Shown here: positions 1 through 11,900 of the stretch, piece by piece
Position numbering within the stretch: position 1 is the stretch's first letter
Layout: each line of letters starts with the position of its first letter
Source: Cyanobacteriota bacterium
GTDB taxonomy: Bacteria > Cyanobacteriota > Cyanobacteriia > Leptolyngbyales > Leptolyngbyaceae
Length of the DNA stretch: 12,036 nt
Assembly (NCBI GenBank): GCA_027482985.1
Contig: JAIXVO010000653.1
Location: 1 to 12,036 of the forward strand
Direction: 5' to 3'
The notes under the pieces: model-generated
Seen by the model: the letters and a program-made list of their open reading frames with translations, nothing else
Told to the model about the DNA's origin: nothing
The model's database searches: none
Position numbers and translations under genes: made by a program

Positions 1-359
1 GCGATCGCGTGATCCGGCACCCGCACCCCAATTGTGCTGGGGTCTTTCGGATTCAGGGTGGGCGGGATGCGATCGCTGGCGGGTAGTACCAGGGTCAGGG
101 CACCCGGCCAATATTGCGTCATCAGTTGCGTCCAGTCGGCTCGTTCCGCCGGAGTGCCCATCACGAAATTCCACAGATCGGCAATAGCACCTGCCATCAG
201 AATTAAGGGTTTATCCAGACTCCGTTGTTTCGCGGCAAAAATTAACGCCGCTCGCTCCGGTCTTGCTGCCAACGCCGGCACCGTGTCGGTGGGAAAGCTA
301 ATCAAGCGATCGCCCCCCCGTACCCCAGCAACGAGTTCAGCCAGTGAAACCTGTGGCAT
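1..359 (-). CDS. tsaC: Threonylcarbamoyl-AMP synthase (TsaC/Sua5/YrdC family), 3' part outside window
   Basis: Reading the minus strand from an ATG at 359 gives an open frame that runs off the left edge (about 119 residues). It has the YrdC-fold signature SFPTDTVPALAARP (residues 21-34), then KQRSLDKPL (44-52), which matches the family's KxR...PL nucleotide-binding stretch. WPGALTLVLP and TIGVRVPDH follow. The family makes threonylcarbamoyl-AMP from threonine, bicarbonate and ATP, the first step of t6A37 modification of ANN-decoding tRNAs, in the cytosol. An in-frame ATG at 392 would add 11 residues. I prefer 359 because about 21 residues before the FPTDT motif is usual for the family, AAGGTGATT sits just upstream as a ribosome-binding site, and the 392 ATG lies inside a TATAAT hexamer that could be the -10 box. 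The lack of a longer Sua5-type C-terminus cannot be judged because the gene is cut. The family call is firm; the exact start is less so. Confidence 0.87.
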   Translation of the reverse strand, partial: MPQVSLAELVAGVRGGDRLISFPTDTVPALAARPERAALIFAAKQRSLDKPLILMAGAIADLWNFVMGTPAERADWTQLMTQYWPGALTLVLPASDRIPPTLNPKDPSTIGVRVPDHAI

Positions 360-390
360 AATCACCTTTGATAGTTGCTCGCGATCGTGC

Positions 391-396
391 ATTATA
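391..396 (-). promoter_or_regulatory. Candidate -10 box of tsaC
   Basis: The minus strand reads TATAAT, a perfect -10 consensus. Transcription would start near 384 and give a leader of about 25 nt before the ATG at 359, with AAGGTGATT as ribosome-binding site. No good -35 hexamer is visible 16-18 bp upstream, so this rests on the -10 match alone. Confidence 0.35.
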
Positions 397-483
397 CTGG
401 TTCTCCCCCCGTCACGGACAGACCGCTAGCAAAATGGTGCACAATTTGAGCCTTGAGCGCTCGCAGATTCCTAAATTAAATTG

Positions 484-498
484 CTTGAGCTAATCAAG
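484..498. other. Small inverted repeat in the tsaC/kinase divergent region
   Basis: CTTGA and TCAAG arms flank a 5-nt centre in an AT-rich part of the gap between the divergent tsaC and kinase genes. A weak promoter-like pair, TTGCTT (481-486) and TATTCT (504-509) with 17 bp between, brackets it on the plus strand and could serve the kinase gene with a leader of about 130 nt. Either could be chance. Nothing else convincing is visible in 360-647. Confidence 0.2.
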
Positions 499-647
499 AT
501 TGTTATTCTTCCCGCATTCATTGACTTCGCCAAGCTGTTAGGATGACGACACATTTATTCCTAGCTTTGAGGCGGGAACACTAAGGCCACAGCGATTGAG
601 CGCTTGACTCATTCTCCCGGCAACGTACCGCAAGTTAGCCGCAATTG

Positions 648-3600
648 ATGACAGAATTCACTGAGCGATTTTCTCGGAAACCCATGAACCTGGAGCAATT
701 TGGCCATTTGCATCAATACTGTCGGGATGAGCAATCCTTTCAGGCGCTCCAACACACGCTGAATCAACTAGCACATCGCCAATTTGAGTTAGAACAACAG
801 ATCGAAACGCTGCAAACCTATAACTATGCCTATTCCGAGCAGAGTACGTGGCAGGCTTCGCTGCTGGAACAAGTGTGTAATGCCATTATTGCGACTGACT
901 TGCAAGGCAAAATTTTGCACTGGAACCCTTACGCTGAGCAATTGTATCAATGGACTGCCGCCGAAGTGCTGCATCAACCCATCATGACCGTCTTAGCTCC
1001 GTTAGCGGGGGCGCGGATGGCGCGACAGATGGTGAGTCAGGGGTTGAAAGCGGCTCTCTGGTCTGGGGAATTACTGGTGCACCGGAAGGATGGTTCGCCC
1101 GTTTGGGTCGAAGTCAAGCATACAGTCTTGAAAGATCGCCAGCAGCAGCCGATTGGCTTCGTTGGGATTTCCTTTGACATTACCGATCGCAAACAGGCGC
1201 AGCAGGATCGCCAAGCGTTTGAAGCTACCCTGCAGCAAGCCTATGAGGCGCTGGATCTGAGAGTGCAGCAGCGGACGCAAGAACTCGATGCCACCAATGC
1301 CTCTCTCCAGGCCGAAATTCGCCAGCATCAAGCCACCGAGACAGCGCTGCGGCAGAGTGAAGAACGCCTCGCCCAACGCGAACGGTATTTAACCACGCTG
1401 GTTCAAATTCAAACCTGGTTGCTCAACCACACCCACATAGACCACCTGGATACTGGGGTGTTAGAACCCCTAGGGCGAGTGGCTGAAGCCGATCGCGTCT
1501 ACCTCTTTCAAAACCACCGTGATCCAGCAGGGCACTTACTCAGCAGTCAGCAATGGGAGTGGTGTGCGCCGGGAGTCATGCCCCAAATCGTCAATCTCGA
1601 TTTGCAAAATGTCGATTTGGCAGTCGTCTTCCCTATCTGGTTGGAGCGCTTGCAGCAGGGGCAACCCATCAATGCTGAGATGGCCGAGTTTCCCCCTGTC
1701 GAATGTAGTATCCTCGCACCCCAGGAGATTCACGCCATTCTCCTGCTACCGCTGATGGTGGCAGGCCAATTTTGGGGCTTCATTGGGTTTGATAATTGTC
1801 ACGCGGCTCATGCCTGGACTGCCTTGGAGGAAAATTTGTTGGGTGCCGCCGCGTCCGCCATCGCCATGACGCTAGAGCATCAACTGGCAGAACATCGGAT
1901 GCAGCATCAGGTGAAACGGGATCACCTGCTCAGCGCGATCGCCCTCCGGATTCGCGAATCGCTCGATCTCGATGAAATTTTGCACCGCACCGTCGATGAA
2001 ATCCGCCAGTTCTTACAGGCTGATCGCGTCCTGGTCTACCGCTTTGATGGGCAACATGGCGTTTTAGTCGCTGCTTCAGTGCGACCACAGTGGGATGTCA
2101 AAGGTGACACGCCTTCCCATGAGATTTGGTATCGCGATCAAAATGCTATGTATGAACGCGGGCAAACTGTCGTTATCAACAACATCGAGCAACAGAATTT
2201 GCCCCCAGACTACCTCGACTTCATGCGCCAACTCCAGGTCAAAGCCAAACTCGTAGTGCCGATCATTCAAACCGCTCCCACGGCTCATCGACCAGCGTCA
2301 ACGGTCACCGCTGACATCGCCCCCTTGCTGGCGACCAATGGGTTCGCTGAAGGCTGCTATTTATGGGGGGTGCTGGCAGTTCACCAATGTGCCCAAAGCC
2401 GCCACTGGGCACCCTTTGAAATTGAACTGGTGCAACAATTGGCGGTGCAGGTGGCGATCGCGATTCAGCAGGCGCAACTCTTCACCCAACTCCAGCAACA
2501 GGCGCGCCGCGAACAGTTGTTGAATCAACTCAGTCATTCTCTCAACTCCAGCCTGGATGCGGAACATATTTTGCAAGCCATTGTGGAGCGTACGGGCGAA
2601 GGCTTTGGTGTAGATCGCGTGGTGTTGTTTGTGCTGGATGAGCAAATCAAAGCTTTGAATGAATGGCGTGCCGATGCGTCTGTGCCTTCGATGCTAGGCT
2701 TTCAAGCCCCGTTTGCAGAATGGCCCGATTTGCTCGACCCCAATTCTAATTTCAACCAGGGTAAAGCCTTTTACAGTCTGGACTTAAGCCTAACCGCCAC
2801 CACTCCGGCTCATCTCATCCAGGCCGTGGAACTCCAATCGCGCTCTGTGTTGAGTGTCCCGATTGTGATTCGCGATCGCATCTTTGGCGCGCTCTCGGTG
2901 TTTACCACCACCTGCTATCGTACTTTTGTGGAAGAGGAAGTGCAATTTCTGCACCGGATCGCCGCCCATGCCGCGATCGCCCTCTACAACGCCCAAAGTT
3001 ACGCTTACCTGGAACAGTTGGTCAAACAACGCACGCAGGAACTCGAACAGGAGAAACTGGTTTCGGAAGCAGCGAATCGAGCTAAAAGTGAATTCCTGGC
3101 AACCATGAGCCATGAACTGAGGACACCGCTCAATGCGGTTTTGGGACTCTCCCAGATCTTGCAGCGAGAAATCTTTGGTAACCTCACGACCAAGCAGCGG
3201 GAATACATTCAACACATTCACAGCAGCGGTGAACATTTGCTGATGTTGATTAATGACATTCTCGACCTAGCGAAAGTAGAATCCGGGCGGGAAAGTATTC
3301 AACCCTGTGTGCTCTCAATTTCGGAGCTGTGTGAGAATTGTCTGGCTTTAGTGCGGGAACAGGCGGTGGCGCAAGGGTTGCAGTTATCCCTCAGCCTCGA
3401 TCCAGCGGCCCAATCTTGCTTTGCCGACGAACGCCGGCTCAAGCAAATGCTGCTTAATCTCCTCTCCAATGCGGTGAAATTTACGGCTGCTGGTGCAGTC
3501 TCCTTACAGGTCACCAAATGCCCTGCTGGGGTCGCGTTCAACGTGATTGATACGGGGATTGGCATTGCGCCAGAGCAAATTACCCTGTTGTTTCAACCCT

Positions 3601-4202
3601 TTAGCCAACTGGATAGTCAGTTGAGCCGACGATATGCGGGGACGGGTTTGGGACTGGCCTTAACCCGGAAATTGGCGCGGTTGCATGGCGGCGATGTGAC
3701 AGTGACCTCGGTGCTGCATCAGGGCAGTACGTTTACCCTATACTTGCCGGACTGCGATCGCCCAACGCCACTCACGAATGAGGCCAGTGCGATCGCCGCG
3801 ATCGCCCAAGCCTGCCCGGTGCTGGTAAATAAAGGGCGGATTTTGATTGTGGAAGATGATGTCCCCAGCGCTATGTTGTTGCAGGATTATTTGCAAGCCA
3901 GCCAGTATGAAGTCTTACATCTAGCGCAGGGACACAACTTTCTGCATCATGTGCAGGAGTTTCAGCCCCATCTGGTGCTCCTGGATGTGCAACTGGGGGA
4001 TGCGATCACAGGGATCGATTTGCTGCATGCCCTCCGCTGTCATGAGGAGTGGCGATCGCTGCCCGTCGTGATTGTGACCGCGATGGCGATGGCGGGTGAT
4101 CGGGAAACCTTTTTGCAGGCAGGTGCCTCAGCGTACCTCAGCAAACCACTCAATGTTTTGCAACTCGAAACCCTCTTAATGAATCATCTGGAGTTAAGCT
4201 GA
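648..4202 (+). CDS. Hybrid sensor histidine kinase, PAS-GAF-GAF-GAF-HisKA-HATPase-REC
   Basis: A protein of 1184 residues with no membrane segment, so probably a cytosolic sensor that autophosphorylates and passes phosphate to its own receiver. Domains, numbered from the ATG at 648: PAS about 70-183 ([14 protein letters not shown], then DITDRK); coiled coil about 185-245; GAF1 about 248-420; GAF2 about 428-610, phytochrome-like ([22 protein letters not shown]); GAF3 about 622-785; coiled coil; HisKA with SHELRTPLN and phosphoacceptor His822; HATPase with N box [12 protein letters not shown]1 [10 protein letters not shown] box and G2 GTGLGLAL; and a C-terminal receiver about 1063-1183 with VEDD, phosphoacceptor Asp1113 and Lys1166. 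In GAF2 the position of the bilin-attaching Cys-His of cyanobacteriochromes is Asp521-Tyr522, so a covalent bilin is unlikely. An adjacent TTG (645) and an ATG at 684 are alternative starts; no strong ribosome-binding site separates them. No partner regulator is in the window, and the signal sensed is unknown. Confidence 0.93.
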   Translation: MTEFTERFSRKPMNLEQFGHLHQYCRDEQSFQALQHTLNQLAHRQFELEQQIETLQTYNYAYSEQSTWQASLLEQVCNAIIATDLQGKILHWNPYAEQLYQWTAAEVLHQPIMTVLAPLAGARMARQMVSQGLKAALWSGELLVHRKDGSPVWVEVKHTVLKDRQQQPIGFVGISFDITDRKQAQQDRQAFEATLQQAYEALDLRVQQRTQELDATNASLQAEIRQHQATETALRQSEERLAQRERYLTTLVQIQTWLLNHTHIDHLDTGVLEPLGRVAEADRVYLFQNHRDPAGHLLSSQQWEWCAPGVMPQIVNLDLQNVDLAVVFPIWLERLQQGQPINAEMAEFPPVECSILAPQEIHAILLLPLMVAGQFWGFIGFDNCHAAHAWTALEENLLGAAASAIAMTLEHQLAEHRMQHQVKRDHLLSAIALRIRESLDLDEILHRTVDEIRQFLQADRVLVYRFDGQHGVLVAASVRPQWDVKGDTPSHEIWYRDQNAMYERGQTVVINNIEQQNLPPDYLDFMRQLQVKAKLVVPIIQTAPTAHRPASTVTADIAPLLATNGFAEGCYLWGVLAVHQCAQSRHWAPFEIELVQQLAVQVAIAIQQAQLFTQLQQQARREQLLNQLSHSLNSSLDAEHILQAIVERTGEGFGVDRVVLFVLDEQIKALNEWRADASVPSMLGFQAPFAEWPDLLDPNSNFNQGKAFYSLDLSLTATTPAHLIQAVELQSRSVLSVPIVIRDRIFGALSVFTTTCYRTFVEEEVQFLHRIAAHAAIALYNAQSYAYLEQLVKQRTQELEQEKLVSEAANRAKSEFLATMSHELRTPLNAVLGLSQILQREIFGNLTTKQREYIQHIHSSGEHLLMLINDILDLAKVESGRESIQPCVLSISELCENCLALVREQAVAQGLQLSLSLDPAAQSCFADERRLKQMLLNLLSNAVKFTAAGAVSLQVTKCPAGVAFNVIDTGIGIAPEQITLLFQPFSQLDSQLSRRYAGTGLGLALTRKLARLHGGDVTVTSVLHQGSTFTLYLPDCDRPTPLTNEASAIAAIAQACPVLVNKGRILIVEDDVPSAMLLQDYLQASQYEVLHLAQGHNFLHHVQEFQPHLVLLDVQLGDAITGIDLLHALRCHEEWRSLPVVIVTAMAMAGDRETFLQAGASAYLSKPLNVLQLETLLMNHLELS

Positions 4203-4205
4203 CCA

Positions 4206-7054
<2,849 letters not shown>

Positions 7055-7061
<7 letters not shown>

Positions 7062-7492
7062 AACAGCTTTTTCATCCTAATATGAGGGATTCCAGCTTCC
7101 TCAAAAACATCGCCCTCTGCCGTAAAGCCAAATTTTTCGTAAAACGGTTGGACGGGCACCTGGGCATTCAGGCAAATCGTCGCGATCGATTTTGCTGGCA
7201 ATGCTTGCAAAATAAAGTCCATTAAATGCCGTCCAATCCCGCAACCTCTCGCCTCGGGCAAGATGGCAAATCGCTCCAGTTTGACGGTCTGTTCCGGTAA
7301 GTAGCGGAGCCGCGCCGTCCCAATCGCTTTTTGATCCAGGTAAGCCAGGACGTGATCGGATTGTTCGTCGTAGCCATCAAATTCCAGCGTCGGATCAACA
7401 CCCTGCTCAATCTGAAACACAAGGTAGCGGATTTTGTGGATTTTCGGCAAATCCTGGGGAAGTGTGGCCCATTGAATCAGCAGGTTCTCCAT
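7055..7492 (-). CDS. GNAT-family N-acetyltransferase, ElaA/YjcF-like
   Basis: A 145-residue cytosolic protein, a normal length for a single GNAT domain. The acetyl-CoA-binding motif A is visible as LERFAILPEARGCGIGRHLM (72-91), with RGCGIG as the pyrophosphate-binding Q/RxxGxG/A loop. The C-terminal LNAQVPVQPFYEKFGF (108-123) and EEAGIPHIRM (131-140) are typical of the YjcF/ElaA group, whose acceptor substrates are mostly not known. The start is the ATG at 7492; upstream sequence shows only a weak ribosome-binding site. Its stop overlaps the GTG start of the glycosyltransferase by 7 bp, so the two genes are probably co-transcribed. It is divergent from dprA across 84 bp. A specific substrate cannot be inferred. 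Confidence 0.88.
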
Positions 7493-7541
7493 ATCTCAGG
7501 ATGGCAACGGGAGGCGGCAAAGTTCTCATCATGCCATGGGA

Positions 7542-7570
7542 TTGTGATTTTTAGGTGGGCTGGGTATTCT
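7542..7570 (+). promoter_or_regulatory. Candidate sigma-70-type promoter of dprA
   Basis: TTGTGA (7542-7547) and TATTCT (7565-7570) each match 4 of 6 consensus bases and are 17 bp apart. Initiation about 7 nt downstream would fall at or next to the dprA ATG (7577), giving an almost leaderless mRNA. This agrees with the absence of a Shine-Dalgarno sequence directly before that ATG, but matches of this quality also occur by chance. Confidence 0.3.
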
Positions 7571-7576
7571 CTGAAT

Positions 7577-8710
7577 ATGGAAAATGAACGGGCTTATTGG
7601 GTGGCGTGGTCTACGCTGCATGGGGTCGGGCCGATTTTGCTGAAACGGTTGGCAAAACAGTTTGGCAGTTTGGCGATCGCGTGGCAGGCAACAGCGGCGG
7701 AGTTGCTGGCAGTGGAAGGGTTTGGTTTATTGACTGCCGATGCGATCGCGACAGCGCGGCAACTCATCGACCCGCTGGAACTCCTGCAACAACAGGAACA
7801 AACCAATCCCCACTTCTGGACTCCCGCCGATGCCGACTATCCCCGGTTGTTGCTGGAACTTCCCGATCCGCCACCCATCTTGTATTACCGGGGACAGGTA
7901 AATCGGGATGAATTGCGCGGGGTGGCTCCGATGGTCGCGATCGTGGGCACGCGATCGCCCTCCGAGTATGGTCGCCGTTGGACTCGTCGCCTCGCCGAGC
8001 GCTTGATCCACCACGGCTTTACGATTGTCTCTGGTTTGGCAGAAGGGATTGATACGGAAGCTCATCGCCGCTGTGTCGCATTGGCCGGCCGCACGATCGC
8101 CGTCTTGGGGTGTGGGACGGATGTGATCTATCCCTGGTCGAATCGCACTTTGTACGATCAAATTCTGGAGTCTGGGCTGGTGTTGAGTGAACATCCTGCC
8201 GGGACGAAACCCGATCGCATGTTTTTCCCGCGCCGCAATCGCATCATTGCCGGATTGTGTCGAGCGACGGTGCTCATCGAAGCCGGAGAAAAATCCGGTG
8301 GTCTGATTACCACTCACTACGCCAACGAATACGGGCGGGAGGTGTACGTCCTGCCCGGCAGTTTGGACAACCCGAAAGCGATCGGCTGCCTGAAGCTGAT
8401 TAACAAAGGCGCTCAGGTGATCATTGATGAAGCCGAGTTCATCGAGATGCTGGGGATGCTCCCTACCCTCACACCCGCGATCGCACCCCCCTTACCCGCC
8501 CCGCTTCCCGCCGACCTTGACCCCGATTGGGTGATCATCCTGGAAGCTCTGACCACCCTGGCTCAAAGCAATGACGGCGAACCTGTACCCCTCGATCGCC
8601 TGATGCAATCAACCAACTTACCCGCCAGTACCGTCTCCAGTGCCCTGTTCCAACTGGAAATGGCAGGCTTCGTCACGCCCCACCCTGGGATGCGCTATTT
8701 GCGATCGTAG
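7577..8710 (+). CDS. dprA: DNA-processing protein DprA (Smf)
   Basis: A 377-residue protein. Known role of the family: it binds incoming single-stranded DNA during natural transformation and loads RecA onto it, in the cytosol. The N-terminal region has a helix-hairpin-helix-like stretch (LHGVGPILLKRL, about 14-25, and LLAVEGFG, 43-50). The Rossmann-like SLOG core spans about 100-290, with VGTRSPSEYG (123-132), SGLAEGIDTEAHR (152-164), FPRRNRIIAGL (217-227) and GEKSGGLITTHYA (237-249). A winged-helix domain closes the protein (about 315-377, ending PHPGMRYLRS). All core motifs look intact, so the gene should be functional. I chose the ATG at 7577 because MENERAYWVAW starts where DprA homologues usually begin. 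The frame is open upstream to 7331, but that part overlaps the acetyltransferase gene and shows no DprA features. Divergent from the acetyltransferase; no other competence gene lies in the window. Confidence 0.95.
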   Translation: MENERAYWVAWSTLHGVGPILLKRLAKQFGSLAIAWQATAAELLAVEGFGLLTADAIATARQLIDPLELLQQQEQTNPHFWTPADADYPRLLLELPDPPPILYYRGQVNRDELRGVAPMVAIVGTRSPSEYGRRWTRRLAERLIHHGFTIVSGLAEGIDTEAHRRCVALAGRTIAVLGCGTDVIYPWSNRTLYDQILESGLVLSEHPAGTKPDRMFFPRRNRIIAGLCRATVLIEAGEKSGGLITTHYANEYGREVYVLPGSLDNPKAIGCLKLINKGAQVIIDEAEFIEMLGMLPTLTPAIAPPLPAPLPADLDPDWVIILEALTTLAQSNDGEPVPLDRLMQSTNLPASTVSSALFQLEMAGFVTPHPGMRYLRS

Positions 8711-8794
8711 GCATCTAGTGACCATCAGGTGCTTCAACTTCAGCTCATCGCTAGCGGCACTTTCTCAACAACTTCGCCACTAGCACCTGGATGC
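8711..8794. repeat. Inverted repeats just after the dprA stop
   Basis: CAGGTGCT (8726-8733) pairs perfectly with AGCACCTG (8782-8789), extending to 11 pairs with one bulge (8723-8733 with 8782-8793). Additional outer matches are GCATC/GATGC (8711-8715 with 8790-8794) and CTAGTG/CACTAG (8715-8720 with 8778-8783), which partly compete with the first. The perfect palindrome CGCTAGCG (8749-8756) lies in the loop. No T-run follows, so it is not a classical intrinsic terminator, although it could protect or end the dprA message. Confidence 0.5.
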
Positions 8795-8830
8795 GAAGTC
8801 CCAGCGTTACCCTCTGGGGAGTGGGCTTCG
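8794..8830. repeat. Hairpin abutting the GAGCGCTC-family palindrome
   Basis: CGAAGTCCCA (8794-8803) and TGGGCTTCG (8822-8830) form a 9-bp stem with one bulged T and an 18-nt loop. It shares its right arm with the start of the next repeat unit (8824-8876), so at least three palindromic segments are packed end to end in 8711-8876. No T-run follows on either strand. Confidence 0.45.
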
Positions 8831-8876
8831 ACGTGAGCTTTCGACCTGAGCGCTCAAGCTCAAGGGCGCTCAGCCG
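8824..8876. repeat. Interrupted copy of the 27-bp near-palindrome, in reverse orientation
   Basis: Positions 8824-8837 match the first 14 bases of the reverse complement of the 27-bp unit at 6411, 6452 and 11270. Positions 8867-8876 match its next 10 bases (CGCTCAGCCG). Between them sits a 29-bp segment (8838-8866) that carries its own TGAGCGCTCA core (8847-8856) and resembles the unit itself. It therefore looks like one family member inserted at the centre of another, or a partial tandem duplication. Nothing gene-like is visible in 8711-8959. Confidence 0.7.
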
Positions 8877-8959
8877 CACGGGGCTACCATTTAAGCCGGG
8901 AATCTTGGTTTTCAACCAGAGACTCGCGCTATTGCCAGACTTGTGGGTACAACGTTGGC

Positions 8960-11900
8960 TTAGCGGCGGGAAGTCCATAGCATGACGGCGATCGCTAGGA
9001 AGACGAACAGGGTTGCTAAAGACAGCCCCAAGGCAAAGCGCGATCGCCGGAGTTGCTTTTGTAACCATCCCATTTGCTGAGCTTGGACGGTGCGGAGTTG
9101 GGCTTCGGCTTGCAGACGTTGTTGGAGTTCCAGACGCAAATTTGCTTCGGCGTGGCGACGTTGCTCCCGTTCCTGTTGCAGTTGGGCTTGCAATTGCTCG
9201 ACGGTGGAGGCTTGTTCCTGGCGAATGAAGTCCACCAGATAATCGTGAACCAGTTGGTAATAGTCGGCGGGCGCGTCCGGGATGAGAAAGATTAAGCCTG
9301 ATCCCACGAGGACTTCCAGCACCAGATCCAGTTGGGCGATCGCCTGCGTCAGTCCCAAATCCACCAGATCCGCTTCCAGATCTTCACTGGTTTTGAGCGG
9401 ACGGGTGCCATTCTCATTGGTCAATAGAAACAGAATCAGGCGCGCCAACTCGGCATTTTCCGGGCCACAGTCCTGCACCACTTCCTCCAGCGATCGCTGG
9501 ACTAATTTTTCCTTTGGTCCTTTCTGCTCATATTCCGCCAGCGTATCGATGCCCTCTGCCTGGAGTTGTGCCCCCACCACTTGCAACTCAATCGGGCGGA
9601 CTTCGCCCAACGCTCCCGCCAAATCGTGCACCAGGGCATCAATTAGCTCATCTGGTAAATAAAATTGCGCCTTCTGCGTCAGGCTGCGAATCACGGCTCT
9701 GGCATCCTCCGGCTGTAAGTCTCCCAGGGGATAGCGGATTTGTTTGCCTAAAATGTCGTTGTTAATAATGTCGAGATCCGCATACCGCTGAAATTCCAGC
9801 AGGTAATGCAAATAATCCTCCCGTAACGACAGCACCACTTTCACAAACGGCAGCTTTAAACAGGCTCCTAAAAAACGATAGAACGGTAACCGTTCCTGCA
9901 CCGTCGGGTACGTGAAGAAAAACTCCTCAAACTGATCCAGCAGCAAAATGGGCAGATCATTGCGATCGGTCGCCAACTGCAAGCGATCGCTCAACGACGG
10001 CACAGGCCCTCGCGGTTGCCGGTCATCCAGATCTGAGAGATTGTCAAAGTCTCCCAGATCTCCAGCCGCCTCCTCAGCCTCCTGCTTCCCTAAACTTTTC
10101 AGCAACCCGCTTTCCCAGTCGTTATAAAAATCCAGCAGGATGGGCAGAGGCAAGCGTCCTTCGATCACATGATCTTGTAGCAGGGGATATAACCCCGCAT
10201 TCAGAATCGAACTTTTGCCCACTCCCGAAGGCCCATGAATCACGATCAGTTTGTATTGCGCCTGACTCAAGCGCGTGATCAGCACGTTTAAATCTTGCTG
10301 CCGCCCAGAGGCTTCTAACTCCTGGGTCAACAATCGTTGCTGATCGATTTGGGCGGGTAGCGGCAGGGGCGATCCGCTGGCAAATTCCTGTGGTTGCAGT
10401 CGCAGCGCTCCCACAAAAGCGCGATAACCATACTGATGTTCAATCAGGCGACGGGCTTGTCGGGTACGGAAGGCCAGCCGATACTCCCCTTTTTGAAAGT
10501 AGGCATCTCGCAGTTTGCTGAGAATTTGGATATACAGCGGCGGGTCGTTTTGGGGATGACTCTGGTCGCGGGCAATTTCCAGATAATGAATCGCCATATC
10601 CAAATTGCCCAACGCTTGTTCCGCTTTCGCCAGGATAAACAGATACCCACTGTAGTGATACCGATAGGCCAAATCCAGCGTATGTTCTAAATGCGGATCG
10701 GGAGGATGTCCCGCCTGATGCAGTTCTGTATCGGTTTGATCCAGAACTTGCAGCGCCGCTTCGACCTCCCGTTTGGCCTTCACCCACTCCGATCGCGCGA
10801 TCGCCACTTCCGCCAAAAAGCCGCGATCGCGCGCTTCCCGTACCGGGTCTTTATACAACTTGTGCAACACCAGCGCTTGTTTCGCGATCGCCTCCAGTTC
10901 ATCCCACTGCTCTAACTTTTGCAGCGTTTCCGCCTGCGCCGTAATAAACCGCGCCACCAGATCTTGCCGATCCTCCTGCGAAAACAACGCCAAACTTTGC
11001 CCAAAATCATCCCTGGCCCGTTGTAACGCCCGTCGGTAAGCTGCCCGCTGCAACACCGCATACGATCGCCACCACAATCCCAGGTAGACCAGTAAGCAGG
11101 CGGCTCGTTCGAGGTAGGGGATGGGGGGGTAAGGGGGGATTGGGGGGTTGGGGGTGGGGGGTGGGGAGGATAGATCTGCGAGCGGTACAGGGGTGGCTGT
11201 TTCTCCTGCCTCCTGCCTCCTGCCTCCTAACTCCTGCCTTCTAGCTTCTGCCTCCTGACTCCTGCCTACGTTCGGCTGAGCGCTCACGTCGAAGCCTGCC
11301 TCCTGCCTCCCTTCCCCTGCCTCCCCCTCCCTCCAACTCCCTACCTCCCCCAAGTGCCTCATCCAAAACGCCAAACTCCTTTCGTAGCGGGTTCTTGCCG
11401 TTTCCAGTTCACCTTGGCTGTGAGCGGTTTGCCCCAGGAGGAAATCTAAGCTGGCCTGAAGTTCGCCCTCGATCGCGTATTGGTTGGCCTGTAAATCCTG
11501 CATGGCGAACTGGAGTTCGTCGGGGCGCAGGGAGTTGGGTGGGGGCAGTTGCCAGAGCGCCCAAAATTGCTCATCGCCTAAACTGAGGACGGAATTGAAC
11601 AGGCGATCGCTGTGATGTTTGAGCGATCGCACCAGTTCCGGCACCGCCATTTCAAACTCGATGATGGCATTCCCGGCCCAACTGGCGAGATCGGGCGCGA
11701 GGCGTTCCAGTTTGCGTAACACGTCATCATTAATCCACAACACCAGCGGAAATTGAAACTGCTTCCGGAGTTCTTCTCGCACAATGTTCGTGGCGATCAG
11801 CACTTGATCCAGGTCGTGCAGCCGTTCCAGGCCAAAAATCATGAGTGCCTGGGGAGGCGTTTCTAGGTCTTTTTGAATGGTGGTGTAGAGCGTCTTGGCG

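Noticed and set aside
34..429. Plus-strand open frame at the left edge
   Set aside because: It is antisense to the tsaC frame, which carries the recognisable FPTDTV and KxR motifs; the plus-strand product shows no family features.
455..462. GAGCGCTC in the tsaC/kinase gap as another member of the palindrome family
   Set aside because: Only the 8-bp core is shared; none of the flanking TTCGGC or CGTCGAA arms is present, and an 8-mer of this composition can occur by chance.
3789..3805. Two GCGATCGC octamers 1 bp apart in the kinase gene as a special site
   Set aside because: They lie in the linker between the HATPase and receiver domains and simply encode Ala-Ile-Ala repeats. HIP1 octamers are abundant throughout the window, so nothing beyond that abundance is needed.
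7331..7576. N-terminal extension of dprA by 82 codons
   Set aside because: This stretch is antisense to the acetyltransferase gene and its translation has no DprA features; homologues begin at about MENERAYW.
8751..9068. Minus-strand open frame (105 codons) over the dprA/STAND gap
   Set aside because: It starts inside the STAND gene in another frame and runs through palindromic repeats. No known motif and no independent ribosome-binding site; a spurious frame is more likely than a gene.
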